A stretch of 64,000 bases of DNA, from positions 682,001 through 746,000 of the forward strand of contig NZ_JBHMEZ010000001.1 in assembly GCF_042427615.1 (NCBI RefSeq), in the 5' to 3' direction. Below the pieces are notes generated by a model that was not told where the DNA came from, did no database searches, and saw only the letters and a program-made list of their open reading frames with translations. This DNA comes from Formosa undariae (lineage in GTDB: Bacteria; Bacteroidota; Bacteroidia; Flavobacteriales; Flavobacteriaceae). The position numbers were made by a program, and so were the translations under genes. Of the stretch, positions 9,174 to 19,300 are shown one piece after another (within the stretch, counting starts at the first letter, position 1; every line of letters starts with the position of its first letter).

Positions 9174-10379
9174 TTAAATGGATTCTACTAATGACTTAGA
9201 AATCCTTACAGAAGCAATTTTTGAAGCCATAATGCCTAAAACCGATATAGTGAGCATAACCACAATAACATTGGATACCGTTATCGCAACCGGGTAAGGT
9301 AGGCTAGGCGTAATCATAACTAAAGAAAAGGCTTGCTGTATCGCTACGATTATAAGTCCGAGAACTAAACCTACAATCCCTCCAAAAACAGACATTAAGC
9401 TGCCTTGATAGAAGAAAATACGTCGGATATCTTTTACTGAAGCTCCGAGTTTATACAGCGTACTTAGTGTTTTTTTCTTGTCTAAAATCATCATTATTAT
9501 AGAGCCAATCACATTAAAAAGGGCAATGATTAAAACTAAGGTGAAGATTAAATACACCGCTAAATTTTCAGTATTTAACATTTTATAAAGCGCATCGTTC
9601 AACTGAATACGATTTTTAATAATAATAGTATCTCCTAAAATATCTTCTAATTGTGGTTTTACGATGTCTTCCTCTGCATTAGGACTTAGTTTAAATTCAA
9701 TAGCAGAAAGTTCGTGGTTTTCATAACTTAAAAGTTTCCGAGACATTTCAAGGTCGGTGTAAACGTAAGTTTCGTTTAGAGTCTCGTTAATATCGAACAA
9801 ACCAACATTAATACACTCTATGGCGTTAAAAGCACTCTTTGTTGAGGTTATTTGACCAGTTCCTGGTTTGGGAACATAAATGGTAACAGATTTTCCATAG
9901 TCTAAAACACCCAGCGATAAATGATTAGAAATACCCCAACCAGCAACCATTTGGTCGGTGTTAGGACGTAACCAACTTCCTTGAATAATTACAGAATCTA
10001 TAGCGTTAACTTGATTATAATTTTCGTCGACACCTTTTATAAATGCAGGGTAATTTTTATCGTCGTAAGCCAAAATTACACGTTCTTCGATAATTTTTGA
10101 ATAAGATGAGATGTCTTCTAAGCCTTGCAATTTCTGAAACTGATCATCAGTAAGAATAAACGACTTTCCTGAGGTAGGAACAGCTTTTAGATCGGGATCG
10201 ATTATGGTAGAAAATTGTAACGAAAAATCCTTTAAACCAGAAAATCCAGAAAGTACAATAAACAATGAAGCCGCACCAAGAATAACTCCTACTGCAGCGA
10301 TTATAGTAATAAAATTAATGGCATTGTTGCTGCTTTTAGAGCGCAAATAGCGTTTGGCAATGTACAGCGGGAAATTCAA
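9174..10379 (-). CDS. LolC/LolE-type FtsX-domain ABC transporter permease
   Basis: A 401-residue inner-membrane permease. One transmembrane helix near the N-terminus (about residues 24-48) is followed by a large periplasmic domain (about 50-265) and three C-terminal helices in an FtsX domain (TLVLIIALFNVIGSIIMMIL, GSLMSVFGGIVGLVLGLIIV, NVIVVMLTISVLGIMASKIA). This four-helix layout and the N-terminal AKRYLRSKSSNNAINFITII are typical of LolC/E lipoprotein-release permeases. In Bacteroidota such genes often stand alone and their exact role is not settled. It begins 1 base after the rbfA stop, so the two are probably cotranscribed. Confidence 0.85.
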   Translation of the reverse strand: MNFPLYIAKRYLRSKSSNNAINFITIIAAVGVILGAASLFIVLSGFSGLKDFSLQFSTIIDPDLKAVPTSGKSFILTDDQFQKLQGLEDISSYSKIIEERVILAYDDKNYPAFIKGVDENYNQVNAIDSVIIQGSWLRPNTDQMVAGWGISNHLSLGVLDYGKSVTIYVPKPGTGQITSTKSAFNAIECINVGLFDINETLNETYVYTDLEMSRKLLSYENHELSAIEFKLSPNAEEDIVKPQLEDILGDTIIIKNRIQLNDALYKMLNTENLAVYLIFTLVLIIALFNVIGSIIMMILDKKKTLSTLYKLGASVKDIRRIFFYQGSLMSVFGGIVGLVLGLIIVAIQQAFSLVMITPSLPYPVAITVSNVIVVMLTISVLGIMASKIASVRISKSLVESI

Positions 10380-10380
10380 T

Positions 10381-10773
10381 TTACGACTTTTTATGATCTC
10401 CTAAAAGACCTGGGTCTTTAATAGGGTTGTCTTTTCCTTTTAAAGATTGTTCTATCTGGTCGATGTATTCTAAAGAGTCGTCCACAAAAAACTCTAAGTT
10501 AGGCATTCTACGTAATTGGTGTTTTGTACGTTGTGCTAATTCGTGTCTAATTAAAGGCTTGTTAGAACGAATACCAACTAGTAATTCTTTTGCTTTATCG
10601 TTTGGGAAAATACTTAGGTATACTTTCGCAATAGATAAGTCTACAGTTACATTTACTTTAGATACCGAAATAAGGATCCCTTGCATACCGCCTTGTGTTG
10701 CGGCACTTTGAAGTACATCTACTAAATCACGTTGTAAAACTGAGCCTATTTTTTTTTGTCTATTACTTTCCAT
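10381..10773 (-). CDS. rbfA: 30S ribosome-binding factor A
   Basis: A 130-residue KH-fold protein that binds the 5' helix of 16S rRNA during late 30S maturation. The family pattern is clear: ESNRQKKIGSVLQRDLVDVL at the N-terminus, then VSKVNVTVDLSIAKVYLSIF, and RHELAQRTKHQLRRMPNLEF with the conserved LR(x)P(x)L(x)F signature and DDSLEYIDQI. Length is normal. A minus-strand TATTTTTG lies at 10778-10785, so close to the ATG that a transcript from it would be almost leaderless; this is only suggestive. Confidence 0.96.
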   Translation of the reverse strand: MESNRQKKIGSVLQRDLVDVLQSAATQGGMQGILISVSKVNVTVDLSIAKVYLSIFPNDKAKELLVGIRSNKPLIRHELAQRTKHQLRRMPNLEFFVDDSLEYIDQIEQSLKGKDNPIKDPGLLGDHKKS

Positions 10774-10936
10774 GGTGCAAAAATAGTCGATATTTAAAGA
10801 TTATCTTACTTTTTGATTGTAAAATTTACTTTACGGTTAAAAAGTATAAAATATTTAATTCACAGTGGTTTATGGAGTGTGCCGTGAATTTAGCGAACTA
10901 GGAAGATAATTTTTGAAAAAGTAATTATGAAAAGGC

Positions 10937-10967
10937 TTGCAGTATTTTAAAAATAAATGTAATATTG
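10937..10967 (+). promoter_or_regulatory. promoter of the tRNA gene
   Basis: TTG at 10937-10939 and TAATATTG at 10960-10967 are spaced by 20 bases, close to the Bacteroidota TTG...TAnnTTTG consensus (one mismatch), 14 bases before the tRNA. Confidence 0.6.
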
Positions 10968-10981
10968 CACTCCAATTTTGA

Positions 10982-11055
10982 GGTCCTATAGCTCAGTTGG
11001 TTAGAGCACCTGACTCATAATCAGGTGGTCCATGGTTCGAGTCCATGTGGGACCA
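10982..11055 (+). tRNA. tRNA with anticodon CAT (elongator Met or lysidine-type Ile2)
   Basis: A complete cloverleaf folds from the sequence: acceptor GGTCCTA with TGGGACC, D-arm GCTC/GAGC, anticodon stem CCTGA/TCAGG with loop CTCATAA (anticodon CAT), and T-arm CATGG/CCATG with loop TTCGAGT. The discriminator is A and CCA is not encoded, so it must be added after transcription. CAT is shared by elongator Met and by tRNA-Ile2, whose C34 is modified to lysidine by TilS. The acceptor pairs C4-G69 and C5-G68 are those E. coli TilS prefers, which leans to Ile2, but the 27-43 pair is C-G rather than G-C, so the isotype stays open. Confidence 0.95.
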
Positions 11056-11099
11056 CTTCAATATTGTTAAGCCTTTCGAGAAATCGAGAGGCTTTTTTG
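11041..11099 (+). repeat. tRNA 3' end plus terminator, copy A of a pair
   Basis: The last 15 bases of the tRNA and its downstream terminator recur at 22865-22921. The copies share ATGTGG, CCA, TTCAATAT and then an uninterrupted 32-base block (11068-11099 and 22890-22921). They differ by a 2-base deletion, a 1-base insertion and a few substitutions. Direct orientation, 11.8 kb apart, as expected for the two ends of an element inserted into a tRNA 3' end. Confidence 0.7.
11069..11098 (+). terminator. terminator of the tRNA gene
   Basis: An 11-bp stem (AAGCCTTTCGA / TCGAGAGGCTT, one wobble) closes a GAAA tetraloop and runs into six T. It begins 14 bases after the tRNA. Confidence 0.9.
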
Positions 11100-11331
11100 T
11101 TTTCAGTGGGTAAAAAGTTTTCAAAATCTAATCCGCATTTTTTTTTAATTCTAGAAGAAATAAAGCGCCATTTCGATACAATAAGACGTGATCCGCAGAG
11201 TTTAAAGACGCTTATTTAGTTTACCATTTTAATACATCTAATATTTTGTCGTAATTTGGAGCCCTCATTAAAAACATACAATCAGTTATGTTTCTTTTCG
11301 GCATTTAACTTTTAGATTTAAAAACCATAGA

Positions 11332-12102
11332 ATGGATATTGTTATTATTGAAGACGAAGATTTAGCGGCAAATTCTTTAGAGAATATGTTACTGAAAATG
11401 GAGTATCCTATTACTATTAAAAAGCGTTTAGAAAGTATTGAGCAGTCTTTAGACTGGTTTAAGAACAACACATGCGATCTTATTTTAAGCGATATCCACT
11501 TGGGAGACGGTGAGAGTTTTGAGATTTTCGAAACTTTAAAAATAGAAATTCCCATCATTTTCACAACGGCATTCGACCAATATGCCATACAATCATTTCA
11601 GTTTTTCGCTATCGATTATTTATTAAAACCATACGATAAGCTTCGTCTAGATAATGCCATAAAAAAGCACATTAATTTTAACGAAAATACGGTAGTCGAT
11701 TATAGTCAGTTAGATAAGTTTCTTACGCAACTAAAAGCCGGTGGGGAACAGAAGGAAGAACAAGGGCGTTTTTTAGTGTCTAAGGGAGAAACGTTGCTGT
11801 CTATAGAAAGTCATGAAATCGCTTATTTCATGGCAGAAAACAAATCCCTTTTTATTTTTACAACGGCTGGAGATAGTTATCTGTACGACGATACCATTTC
11901 TAATTTAGAGCATAAATTATCCGAAAAGCTCTTTTTTAAGATAAACAGAAAATATATTATTAGTCATCTAGCTATTAAAACTATTGTAAAGTACAGTCAG
12001 AATCGGTTGAAAATAGAATTACAGACACCAGTTAATACTAACGACTTGATTTTTGTAAGTTCCAATCGTATAAATGCTTTTAAAGATTGGTTAAATCGCT
12101 AG
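11332..12102 (+). CDS. LytTR-family response regulator
   Basis: A 256-residue DNA-binding response regulator. The receiver domain (about 1-120) has the acidic pair D8/D10, phospho-acceptor Asp54 in LILSDIHLGDG, the T/S position in FTTAFDQYA and Lys99 in DYLLKPYDK. The C-terminal half (about 145-256; FLVSKGETLLSIESHEIAYF ... FFKINRKYIISHLAI) is a LytTR domain, which binds direct repeats about 21 bp apart. The kinase follows after 1 base, so they form a pair. An inverted repeat AAACATA/TATGTTT lies at 11272-11293, 38 bases upstream, and may be an autoregulatory site. Likely target: the operon starting at 13831. Confidence 0.93.
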   Translation: MDIVIIEDEDLAANSLENMLLKMEYPITIKKRLESIEQSLDWFKNNTCDLILSDIHLGDGESFEIFETLKIEIPIIFTTAFDQYAIQSFQFFAIDYLLKPYDKLRLDNAIKKHINFNENTVVDYSQLDKFLTQLKAGGEQKEEQGRFLVSKGETLLSIESHEIAYFMAENKSLFIFTTAGDSYLYDDTISNLEHKLSEKLFFKINRKYIISHLAIKTIVKYSQNRLKIELQTPVNTNDLIFVSSNRINAFKDWLNR

Positions 12103-12103
12103 T

Positions 12104-13741
12104 ATGTCTTCAAATAATTTATTCTTAAAATTTAAACAACACAGGCAGTATTTCTTTATTAGTTTGTTGTTTGTTGCCATTTATTTTATTGGAAGTGCAC
12201 TAATAACTCCCAAAATTACGTCTGTTACCGAGAACTTAGTGGAAGATCTTATTCAGGGGAATTTAAAGTCTAAGGAAAATGTGGTGCTTTTCGAATTTAA
12301 TCAGCTTAATAGTTATTTGATTGATGCAGAAAAAGTTATTGAATATTCTGCTCAAACCTCTGCTCAAGAATTAAAAGATAAATTACTGTTTACTTCGGGT
12401 TTAGCTTTAGAAAATCAGAACATTTCAAATACGTTTATCCGGTTTTTAAACGCAGATACAGATTCGTTTTATAGCGCGAATACAGATGCGTTATATGCTA
12501 AGGAAGTTAATGCGTACCTCAACCAGAAAGACGTACTAAAAACTAAAAGCACAAGAGATACAATTATTACAAAGCAAAACCGTGTGCTGTATAGAAAGTC
12601 GTGTGCTGTGAAATTAGAAAATGGTACCAGTGTAACTTTTGGCTATGATGTGGACTTGTTGAATTTTTGGGACTATTTCTCCGAAAAATATAAAGGAGAT
12701 GGAGGATATACTGTAATTACAAATAAGAATGGTATTTGCCTTTTACATCCCGATACAAAATACATTGGAAAAAAACTACAGAGTTATTTCGAAACAATTT
12801 CTATAGACAAAGTACTTCAGAGCACAATTAAAATTAATGGGTATTATGTGCCAAGAAACGACAATATACTTAAAACTAAAGCAGTTTCAGAATTTCTAGA
12901 CTTAGAGGTTTTAAGATATTACGATACGATTAAAATAAACGATACACCATTAATTGTGGTGGTTAGTTTTCCGTTAGAAATCCATTTAAAAGAAACCACA
13001 CAGAGTATACAGCGCTATTTTTCATGGATTAGTTTCTTAGCGTTTGCGACGTTTATGCTTATTTTAATTGTGTATAGGTTGCAGTTAAAAAAAGAATTTG
13101 TTGAAAATCTGAGGGTTTTAGAAGAGAAGGAGCAGTTAATTTATGCAAACGAGAAATATCAAAAAGAAAATGCAGTCCTTCAGTTAAATCAATTGAAGAA
13201 GAAGATGAATCCTCACTTTCTATTCAATAGCTTAAATTCTTTACATGTTCTAATTGATTTGAATCCGGAGTTGTCCCAGCAATTTGTATTGAAGTTAGCA
13301 GATGTGTATCGCTACCTTTTGGAAGAGCGAGATGGTAATTTAATATCTGTAAAAAAAGAAATTACGTTTTTGCAACACTATGTGTTCTTGCAGGAAATTC
13401 GTTTTAATAACAGTTTAAATGTTTCCATAATACATAATAGCGACGACAAAGTACTTCTAAATAAAATACCTTTTTTGTCCTTAGAAACTTTAGTCGAAAA
13501 TGCGATAAAACACAATAATATTACAAAGCAAAACCCTTTATTTATAGAAATTAGAATCTTAAACGATAAGATTGAAGTTTTAAATAATTATATGCCAAGA
13601 AAGCAAAAGGTTGAGAATAGTCATCGCATTGGATTAACTTATTTAGAGAATACGTATCTACATTATCAAATAGAAAACTTCAAAACAGAGATTTTAGACG
13701 GAAAATTTATCTGTACACTTCCCTTTATTGACCTAAAATAG
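12104..13741 (+). CDS. LytS/YpdA-type sensor histidine kinase with extracytoplasmic sensor
   Basis: A 545-residue membrane kinase. Transmembrane helix one is about residues 16-36; the following ~270-residue periplasmic part contains GGYTVITNKNGICLLHPDTK, resembling a Cache/PAS-like sensor used for small ligands. A second helix (about 305-328, WISFLAFATFMLILIVYRL) leads to the His_kinase domain: KKKMNPHFLFNSLNSL with His371 and the ATP-binding N-box LETLVENAIKHN with Asn466. Its partner is the preceding LytTR regulator. Both precede a secreted-protease/SusCD operon, so a peptide or glycan signal released by that system is a reasonable guess, not shown by sequence. Confidence 0.9.
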   Translation: MSSNNLFLKFKQHRQYFFISLLFVAIYFIGSALITPKITSVTENLVEDLIQGNLKSKENVVLFEFNQLNSYLIDAEKVIEYSAQTSAQELKDKLLFTSGLALENQNISNTFIRFLNADTDSFYSANTDALYAKEVNAYLNQKDVLKTKSTRDTIITKQNRVLYRKSCAVKLENGTSVTFGYDVDLLNFWDYFSEKYKGDGGYTVITNKNGICLLHPDTKYIGKKLQSYFETISIDKVLQSTIKINGYYVPRNDNILKTKAVSEFLDLEVLRYYDTIKINDTPLIVVVSFPLEIHLKETTQSIQRYFSWISFLAFATFMLILIVYRLQLKKEFVENLRVLEEKEQLIYANEKYQKENAVLQLNQLKKKMNPHFLFNSLNSLHVLIDLNPELSQQFVLKLADVYRYLLEERDGNLISVKKEITFLQHYVFLQEIRFNNSLNVSIIHNSDDKVLLNKIPFLSLETLVENAIKHNNITKQNPLFIEIRILNDKIEVLNNYMPRKQKVENSHRIGLTYLENTYLHYQIENFKTEILDGKFICTLPFIDLK

Positions 13742-13744
13742 TAT

Positions 13745-13791
13745 TTCACTCCCTGTTTTGCCGAGTTCACTCCTTTTTGTTTTGTGAACTC
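13745..13791 (+). promoter_or_regulatory. candidate LytTR operator upstream of the protease-SusCD operon
   Basis: TTCACTCC occurs at 13745-13752 and again at 13766-13773, exactly 21 bp apart, two helical turns. The second copy also forms an inverted repeat GAGTTCAC (13763-13770) / GTGAACTC (13784-13791), again 21 bp centre to centre. LytTR regulators bind direct repeats with this period. The site lies 40-86 bases before the 13831 start, right after the kinase gene. Confidence 0.45.
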
Positions 13792-13830
13792 TGTTATTTA
13801 ATGAAAATTTGACACATAATTAACATTTTC

Positions 13831-16368
13831 ATGAGATACTCCTTCTGTAAAGGTAATGCCCTTTTTCGTTTTTCTGTTTTTTTAATACTCTTCTTAATTA
13901 GCAATGTAAATTTTGCTCAAGACAAAGAAGACGAAGTAAAAAAAGATAGTACAGATGCTTCCGACACTAAAAAACTGAATTACCAGAAATTTTTAAAGGA
14001 CGGAAACGTTAAAAAAGGAGTCTTCAATATATACACCATAAAGGAAGATTATTATTTCGAAATTCCGGACTCACTGCTTTCTAGAGATTTTCTTATCGTA
14101 AATAAAGTGTCTAGCGTGCCTTACGCTTTAAATGGTCACGGATTAAATAAAGGAATGACATTCGAAACCAAATTGGTTCGATTTTATAGAGATACGTTAT
14201 TAAATAAAATTTGGGTTAAAACGATAAATCCAAAGGTGAAATCTCCAGAAAACGATGCAATTACTCTATCTGTTAAAGATAATTTCAGGGAGTCTGTAAT
14301 CGAAGAATTTGATATTGCAGCGAAGAATACAGATTCTACTTCTGTGTTTATAAAAGTGAATAAAATTTTTAACGGAAAAGAGAAAAGTTTTAGCGATGTG
14401 CTAACAAATATCGGATTAGGAGGAAGTGTGAAAACAAACCTGTCTAAAATAGAAACTGTTAAATCGTTTCCCGAGAATATTGTTATCAAATCGGCATTAA
14501 CCACTTCTGTAGCCGAAGGAAAAAGCCCCGACTTACCATTAACTATTGGAGTTACTGCAAATATTGTATTATTGCCGACTGAAATTATGAAACCACGTTT
14601 CGACGATAATCGTATTGGGTATTTCAGTATTCCATTGGAATATTATTCCGACAGTCAGCATGAGGTTGAAACACGTCACATGATTACGCGTTGGAATTTA
14701 GAACCAAAAGATAAAGATATTGAAGCGTATAAAAAAGGAGAGTTGGTCGAACCTAAAAAGCCAATTGTATATTATATAGATCCTGCGACACCAAAACAAT
14801 GGAGACCTTATATAGAGCAAGGTGTTTACGATTGGAATGTGGCTTTCGAAGCCGCTGGATTTAAGAATGCTGTGAAAGTTAAATTTCCGTCGGATACAGA
14901 TTTAGATTTCGATGCCGACGATGTGCGCTATTCTGTAATTACGTATGCTGCTTCAGAAAAACAAAACGCTATGGGACCATCGGTTGTTGATCCTAGAAGT
15001 GGTGAGATTTTAGAATCGGATATTATCTGGTGGCACAATTTAATGAAAGGATTACATTCTTGGATACGTGTGCAAACGGGACCGATAGACCCTAAAGCTA
15101 GAGGTAATAAATTCTCCGACGAACATATGGGAGAAGCCATCCGTTTTGTGTCTTCTCACGAAGTTGGACATACCTTCGGGTTAAAACATAATATGGGAGC
15201 CTCTTTTAGCTATCCTGTAGATTCTTTAAGATCGCGAACTTTTACATCTAAAATGGGAGGTACAGCACCGTCTATTATGGATTATGCACGATTTAATTAT
15301 GTGGCACAACCAGAAGATCATGTTGTAGATATTACTCCAAAAATTGGGGTATACGATATGTATGCGATTGATTGGGGTTACAGATGGATAGAAAACAAAA
15401 CGACTCACGAAGAGTTACCTATTTTAAACCAATGGATACGTAAGCATGAAAATGATCCCTTGTATTTCTATGGTGCACAACAAAGTGCTGTTGTAGATCC
15501 AAGATCTCAGAGTGAAGACTTAGGTGATAATGCAGTTAAAGCCAGTGAATACGGACTTAAAAACTTAAAAAGAATTATTCCTAATATTTTAAAATGGACT
15601 AATGAAGACGGGCAAGATTATTACAAGGCCTCTAAATTATATAAATCTGTTATAGACCAATGGGAGCTTTATAATAATCACGTTATGGCAAATATTGGTG
15701 GTGTGTATGTAAACAATACTATTTATGGCGATGGTAAAGATACTTATAAGCCAGTGCCTGGAGCGTTTCAAAAAGAAGCTTTAGATTATTTAATAACCAA
15801 TGCAATTCTACCTCAGAAATGGTTGTTTACGCCAGATATAATGAATAAGATATTCGCTGTTAGAGATGCACCAGATGGCGAACGTTATTACTCTCCGGTG
15901 TCTATGTTACGTATTTATCAGACCAATGTTATTTATGCGTTGGTTAAAACAGATCGTTTAATGCGAATTACAGAGAACGAGGTTTTGTTAGATGCTGATG
16001 AGGAGGCTTTTACCGAAGAATATTTATTTGACACTCTATTCGATGCCATTTTTGAAAAAACAAAACACGGAAAATCTTTAGATATGTTCGATCGTATTAC
16101 TCAGAAAAACTATATCGATGTTTTAACTGTAGATAGAAATAAACTACTAGAAAAAACGAAAGAAAAAACAATTTCTGACGACACTAACAACTTCAAAAAC
16201 ATTCATTTTTCTTATTTGCCTCGAGTTGCAGATATCGGTACAAATAAAAGGGCTGCTTTAGAAAAAGCATTAGAATTATTAGAAAAAAAGAAAAGAAAAG
16301 GAGATCGCGCGACTAAGGAGCATTACAGTGATTTAATCGCAAGAATTACTTATAATTTGAAAAATTAA
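13831..16368 (+). CDS. secreted zinc-dependent metalloprotease (met-zincin, DUF5117/DUF5118 family)
   Basis: An 845-residue protein with N-terminal signal sequence (cleavage near FAQDKE). The active site is HEVGHTFGLKH, an HExxHxxGxxH zinc motif (His443, Glu444, His447, His453), with a possible Met-turn APSIMDYARF about 35 residues later. The order of regions matches the large Bacteroidota zinc proteases annotated with DUF5118, DUF5117 and DUF4953 domains; length is typical. Only 3 bases separate it from the SusC gene, so protease and transporter are probably cotranscribed. That pairing suggests digestion of a protein or peptide substrate followed by uptake; the substrate is unknown. Confidence 0.88.
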   Translation: MRYSFCKGNALFRFSVFLILFLISNVNFAQDKEDEVKKDSTDASDTKKLNYQKFLKDGNVKKGVFNIYTIKEDYYFEIPDSLLSRDFLIVNKVSSVPYALNGHGLNKGMTFETKLVRFYRDTLLNKIWVKTINPKVKSPENDAITLSVKDNFRESVIEEFDIAAKNTDSTSVFIKVNKIFNGKEKSFSDVLTNIGLGGSVKTNLSKIETVKSFPENIVIKSALTTSVAEGKSPDLPLTIGVTANIVLLPTEIMKPRFDDNRIGYFSIPLEYYSDSQHEVETRHMITRWNLEPKDKDIEAYKKGELVEPKKPIVYYIDPATPKQWRPYIEQGVYDWNVAFEAAGFKNAVKVKFPSDTDLDFDADDVRYSVITYAASEKQNAMGPSVVDPRSGEILESDIIWWHNLMKGLHSWIRVQTGPIDPKARGNKFSDEHMGEAIRFVSSHEVGHTFGLKHNMGASFSYPVDSLRSRTFTSKMGGTAPSIMDYARFNYVAQPEDHVVDITPKIGVYDMYAIDWGYRWIENKTTHEELPILNQWIRKHENDPLYFYGAQQSAVVDPRSQSEDLGDNAVKASEYGLKNLKRIIPNILKWTNEDGQDYYKASKLYKSVIDQWELYNNHVMANIGGVYVNNTIYGDGKDTYKPVPGAFQKEALDYLITNAILPQKWLFTPDIMNKIFAVRDAPDGERYYSPVSMLRIYQTNVIYALVKTDRLMRITENEVLLDADEEAFTEEYLFDTLFDAIFEKTKHGKSLDMFDRITQKNYIDVLTVDRNKLLEKTKEKTISDDTNNFKNIHFSYLPRVADIGTNKRAALEKALELLEKKKRKGDRATKEHYSDLIARITYNLKN

Positions 16369-16371
16369 AAC

Positions 16372-19300
16372 ATGAAAGGATTAATATATTTATTAATTTT
16401 TATTCCCGCTTTACTTAGTGGTCAAAACCAGAAAGTAATTACTGGGCAGGTAATAGATAGCAGCACAAAATCTCCTATTATTGGAGCTTCAATTTATGTG
16501 TCGTCTGCCATTATTGGGAGTAAGTCTAAAACAGAAGGTGTTTTAGATAGCAGTATGTTGGGAACAACTACCAATTTCGATGGTGAGTTTTCACTAACTA
16601 TTAATCAAGACGTCAAATCCTTCTTAGTTTCTTATATGGGGTACGAAACAGAGATTGTTGCTGTTTCTACTGGAAATTTAAATTTCACTATTGTATTAAA
16701 GGAGAGTCAAGAGGTTTTAGATGAGATTGTTTTAACGGGGTATCAGAAGATCGAAAAACGTAAAATGACGTCGGCTTACGAGAAGATCGAGATGTCCGAA
16801 ATAGAACAATCTGGTGTTTTAAGTGTAGACCATATGTTGGCCGGACAAATTTCTGGAGTTGTGGTTCAGCCTACTAGTGGAGCACCGGGTGCACCTGCCA
16901 AAATAGTTATTCGTGGTAGTGCGACATTAAATGGTTCTTCAGATCCGCTTTGGGTTTTAGATGGGATTCCTTTAGAAGGAAACGATATTCCATCAGATTT
17001 TAGAGATAAAGACAATATCGATAATTTACAATCTTATCCTATCGCTGGTTTAAATCCAGAAGATATTGAAAGTATTACCGTTTTAAAAGATGCATCTGCA
17101 ACATCTATTTATGGCGCAAGAGCCGCTAACGGAGTTATTGTTATAACCAGTAAAAGTGGTAAAAAAGGACCGATGCGTGTACAGGCAAACGGAAATGTTT
17201 TTATTACACAGAAGCCAGATTTCGATAAATTGAATTTAATGAACTCTAGCCAGAAAGTTGATTTCGAGCTGTATTTGGCAAGCCGTTCAGATTTAACTTA
17301 CCAGCAGGATAGAGGGAGTGTTGCCAGAATTTTAAACTCTTATGGCGAATACGCTAATTTTCAAAATAACGGATTTTCAGCCTTATCTCTTAATGCTCAA
17401 AACGATATTAATAGTTTAAAACAATCGCAAACCAATTGGGGAGACGAGTTGTATCAAACAGCCATAAATCAACAGTACAGTGTAAGTATCTCTGGAGGGG
17501 ACGAACAGAATAATTATTATTTTTCTACTGGAATCTTCGATGAAAAAGGAACAACAACAGGGACAGGACAACAGCGCTACAACATTACGCTTAAAGATAA
17601 CTTTTCTATAAACGATAAGCTAAAAGTAGGAGTGTCCTTATTTGGGAGTCAAACAAAAACAAGTTCATACATTACAGGTGCAGATGCATATACCAATCCG
17701 TCGTACTATTCAAGAACGGCTAATCCATATTTAGAACTTAAGGATGAAAATGGAAATTATGTTTACGATCCTGATTTGGTAGAAAGATCCGATCTGAACT
17801 TAAATTACAATGTTTTAGAAGAAAGAGAAAACACGAATTACGAATTGGTGTCTAGTTCTTTAAAAGCAATTTTAGATGTTAATTACAAAATAATTAAAGG
17901 GCTTCAAATTAATAGTCAGTTGGGATTACAATTAGATTTTGATAAGACTGAAAAATTTAGTGACGAGGATAGTTATTACACAAGAAAATACGAGCAACGT
18001 TCTCAATACAATACTACCGATGGTCCTGCATATTACATGCCTAAAGGCGGAATAATTCAAAATTGGGATTCAGATGCATTTCAATATAACTGGAAAACGA
18101 CTGCGAATTACAGTACAACTTTTAATTACAGACATGAGTTAGATGTCATGGCAGGAACAGAGTTTAGAAGAAACGAAAAAACAGAAATTCATGCTAAAGG
18201 CTTTGGTTTTAACCCCAATACACTTACTACAATTGCAATAACCGATGAGCGGTCTTTAACAAACTCTTTATTCGATCCTTATAAAAAATCCTCTTACGAG
18301 AATGCGTATGCTTCATTTTTTGGAACAGCATCTTACACTTTAGATAAAAAATATACATTTTTCACAAGTTTAAGGTACGATGGCTCTAATCTGTTTGGTG
18401 TAAATCCTAAATATAGATACCTGCCATTATGGTCGGTTGCTGGATCATGGAATGTATATAAAGAAAACTTTCTTTCGAATGTAGATGTTATTAGCGATTT
18501 AAAAATACGCGCTTCTTATGGTGTGCAAGGGAATATAGATAAATCGACATCTCCGTTTGTTATTGGAGAGTATTATACAGAAACTGTTTTGCCTGGAATG
18601 AGCGAGGAAGTTATTAGAGCGTTAAGTGCGCCAAACGCCAATCTTAGATGGGAAAAAACAGTATCCTCGAATGTTGGATTCGATTTAGGATTACTTAATA
18701 ATAGAGTGTATATAACAAGTGATTATTATACCCGAAAGAGTACAGATTTAATAGGTCTGCAATCTGTTCCCTTAGAAAGCGGATTTAGTTTTATAAACAC
18801 AAACTGGGCGAGTGTTAGTAACAAAGGATTCGAGTTTTTAATAAATACGGTTAATATTCAGAATGAGAATTTTACATGGACATCAAGTTTCAATATTTCT
18901 CGTAATAAAAGTGTTGTTGAAGATATTGAGATTCGAGAAGAAGACTTTAAACCGTCTTTAAAAGGCTATAGTTCTACAGCTATTTTTGCTATTAAAACTG
19001 CTGGATTAGATAGTAACGGACTGCCTTTATTTTGGAAAGATGGAAAAAAAGTTACTGCAGTAGATTTTTATAATTTAGAAGCAGGTACCAATGGTAGCCA
19101 GTTAACACGACAAGAGCACCGCGATTTATACTCGTATGTGGGTGATGCAGCGCCAAAGTTTAGTGGTGGATTTAATAACACGTTTAGATATAAGCAATTT
19201 GGGTTACGTGTTTTAACAAACTTTAGTCTAAAACAAACCGTGCAGGCAGATCCTAGTTATAACCTCACTCAAGCCGAACCAGGAAATAATTATAGCACAG

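Noticed and set aside
10695..10901. Open frame antisense to the rbfA start
   Set aside because: It is antisense to the rbfA start and its promoter region and shows no motif or signal peptide.
11025..11219. 64-codon open frame beginning inside the tRNA
   Set aside because: It reads through the tRNA T-arm and its terminator hairpin and has no protein-like composition.
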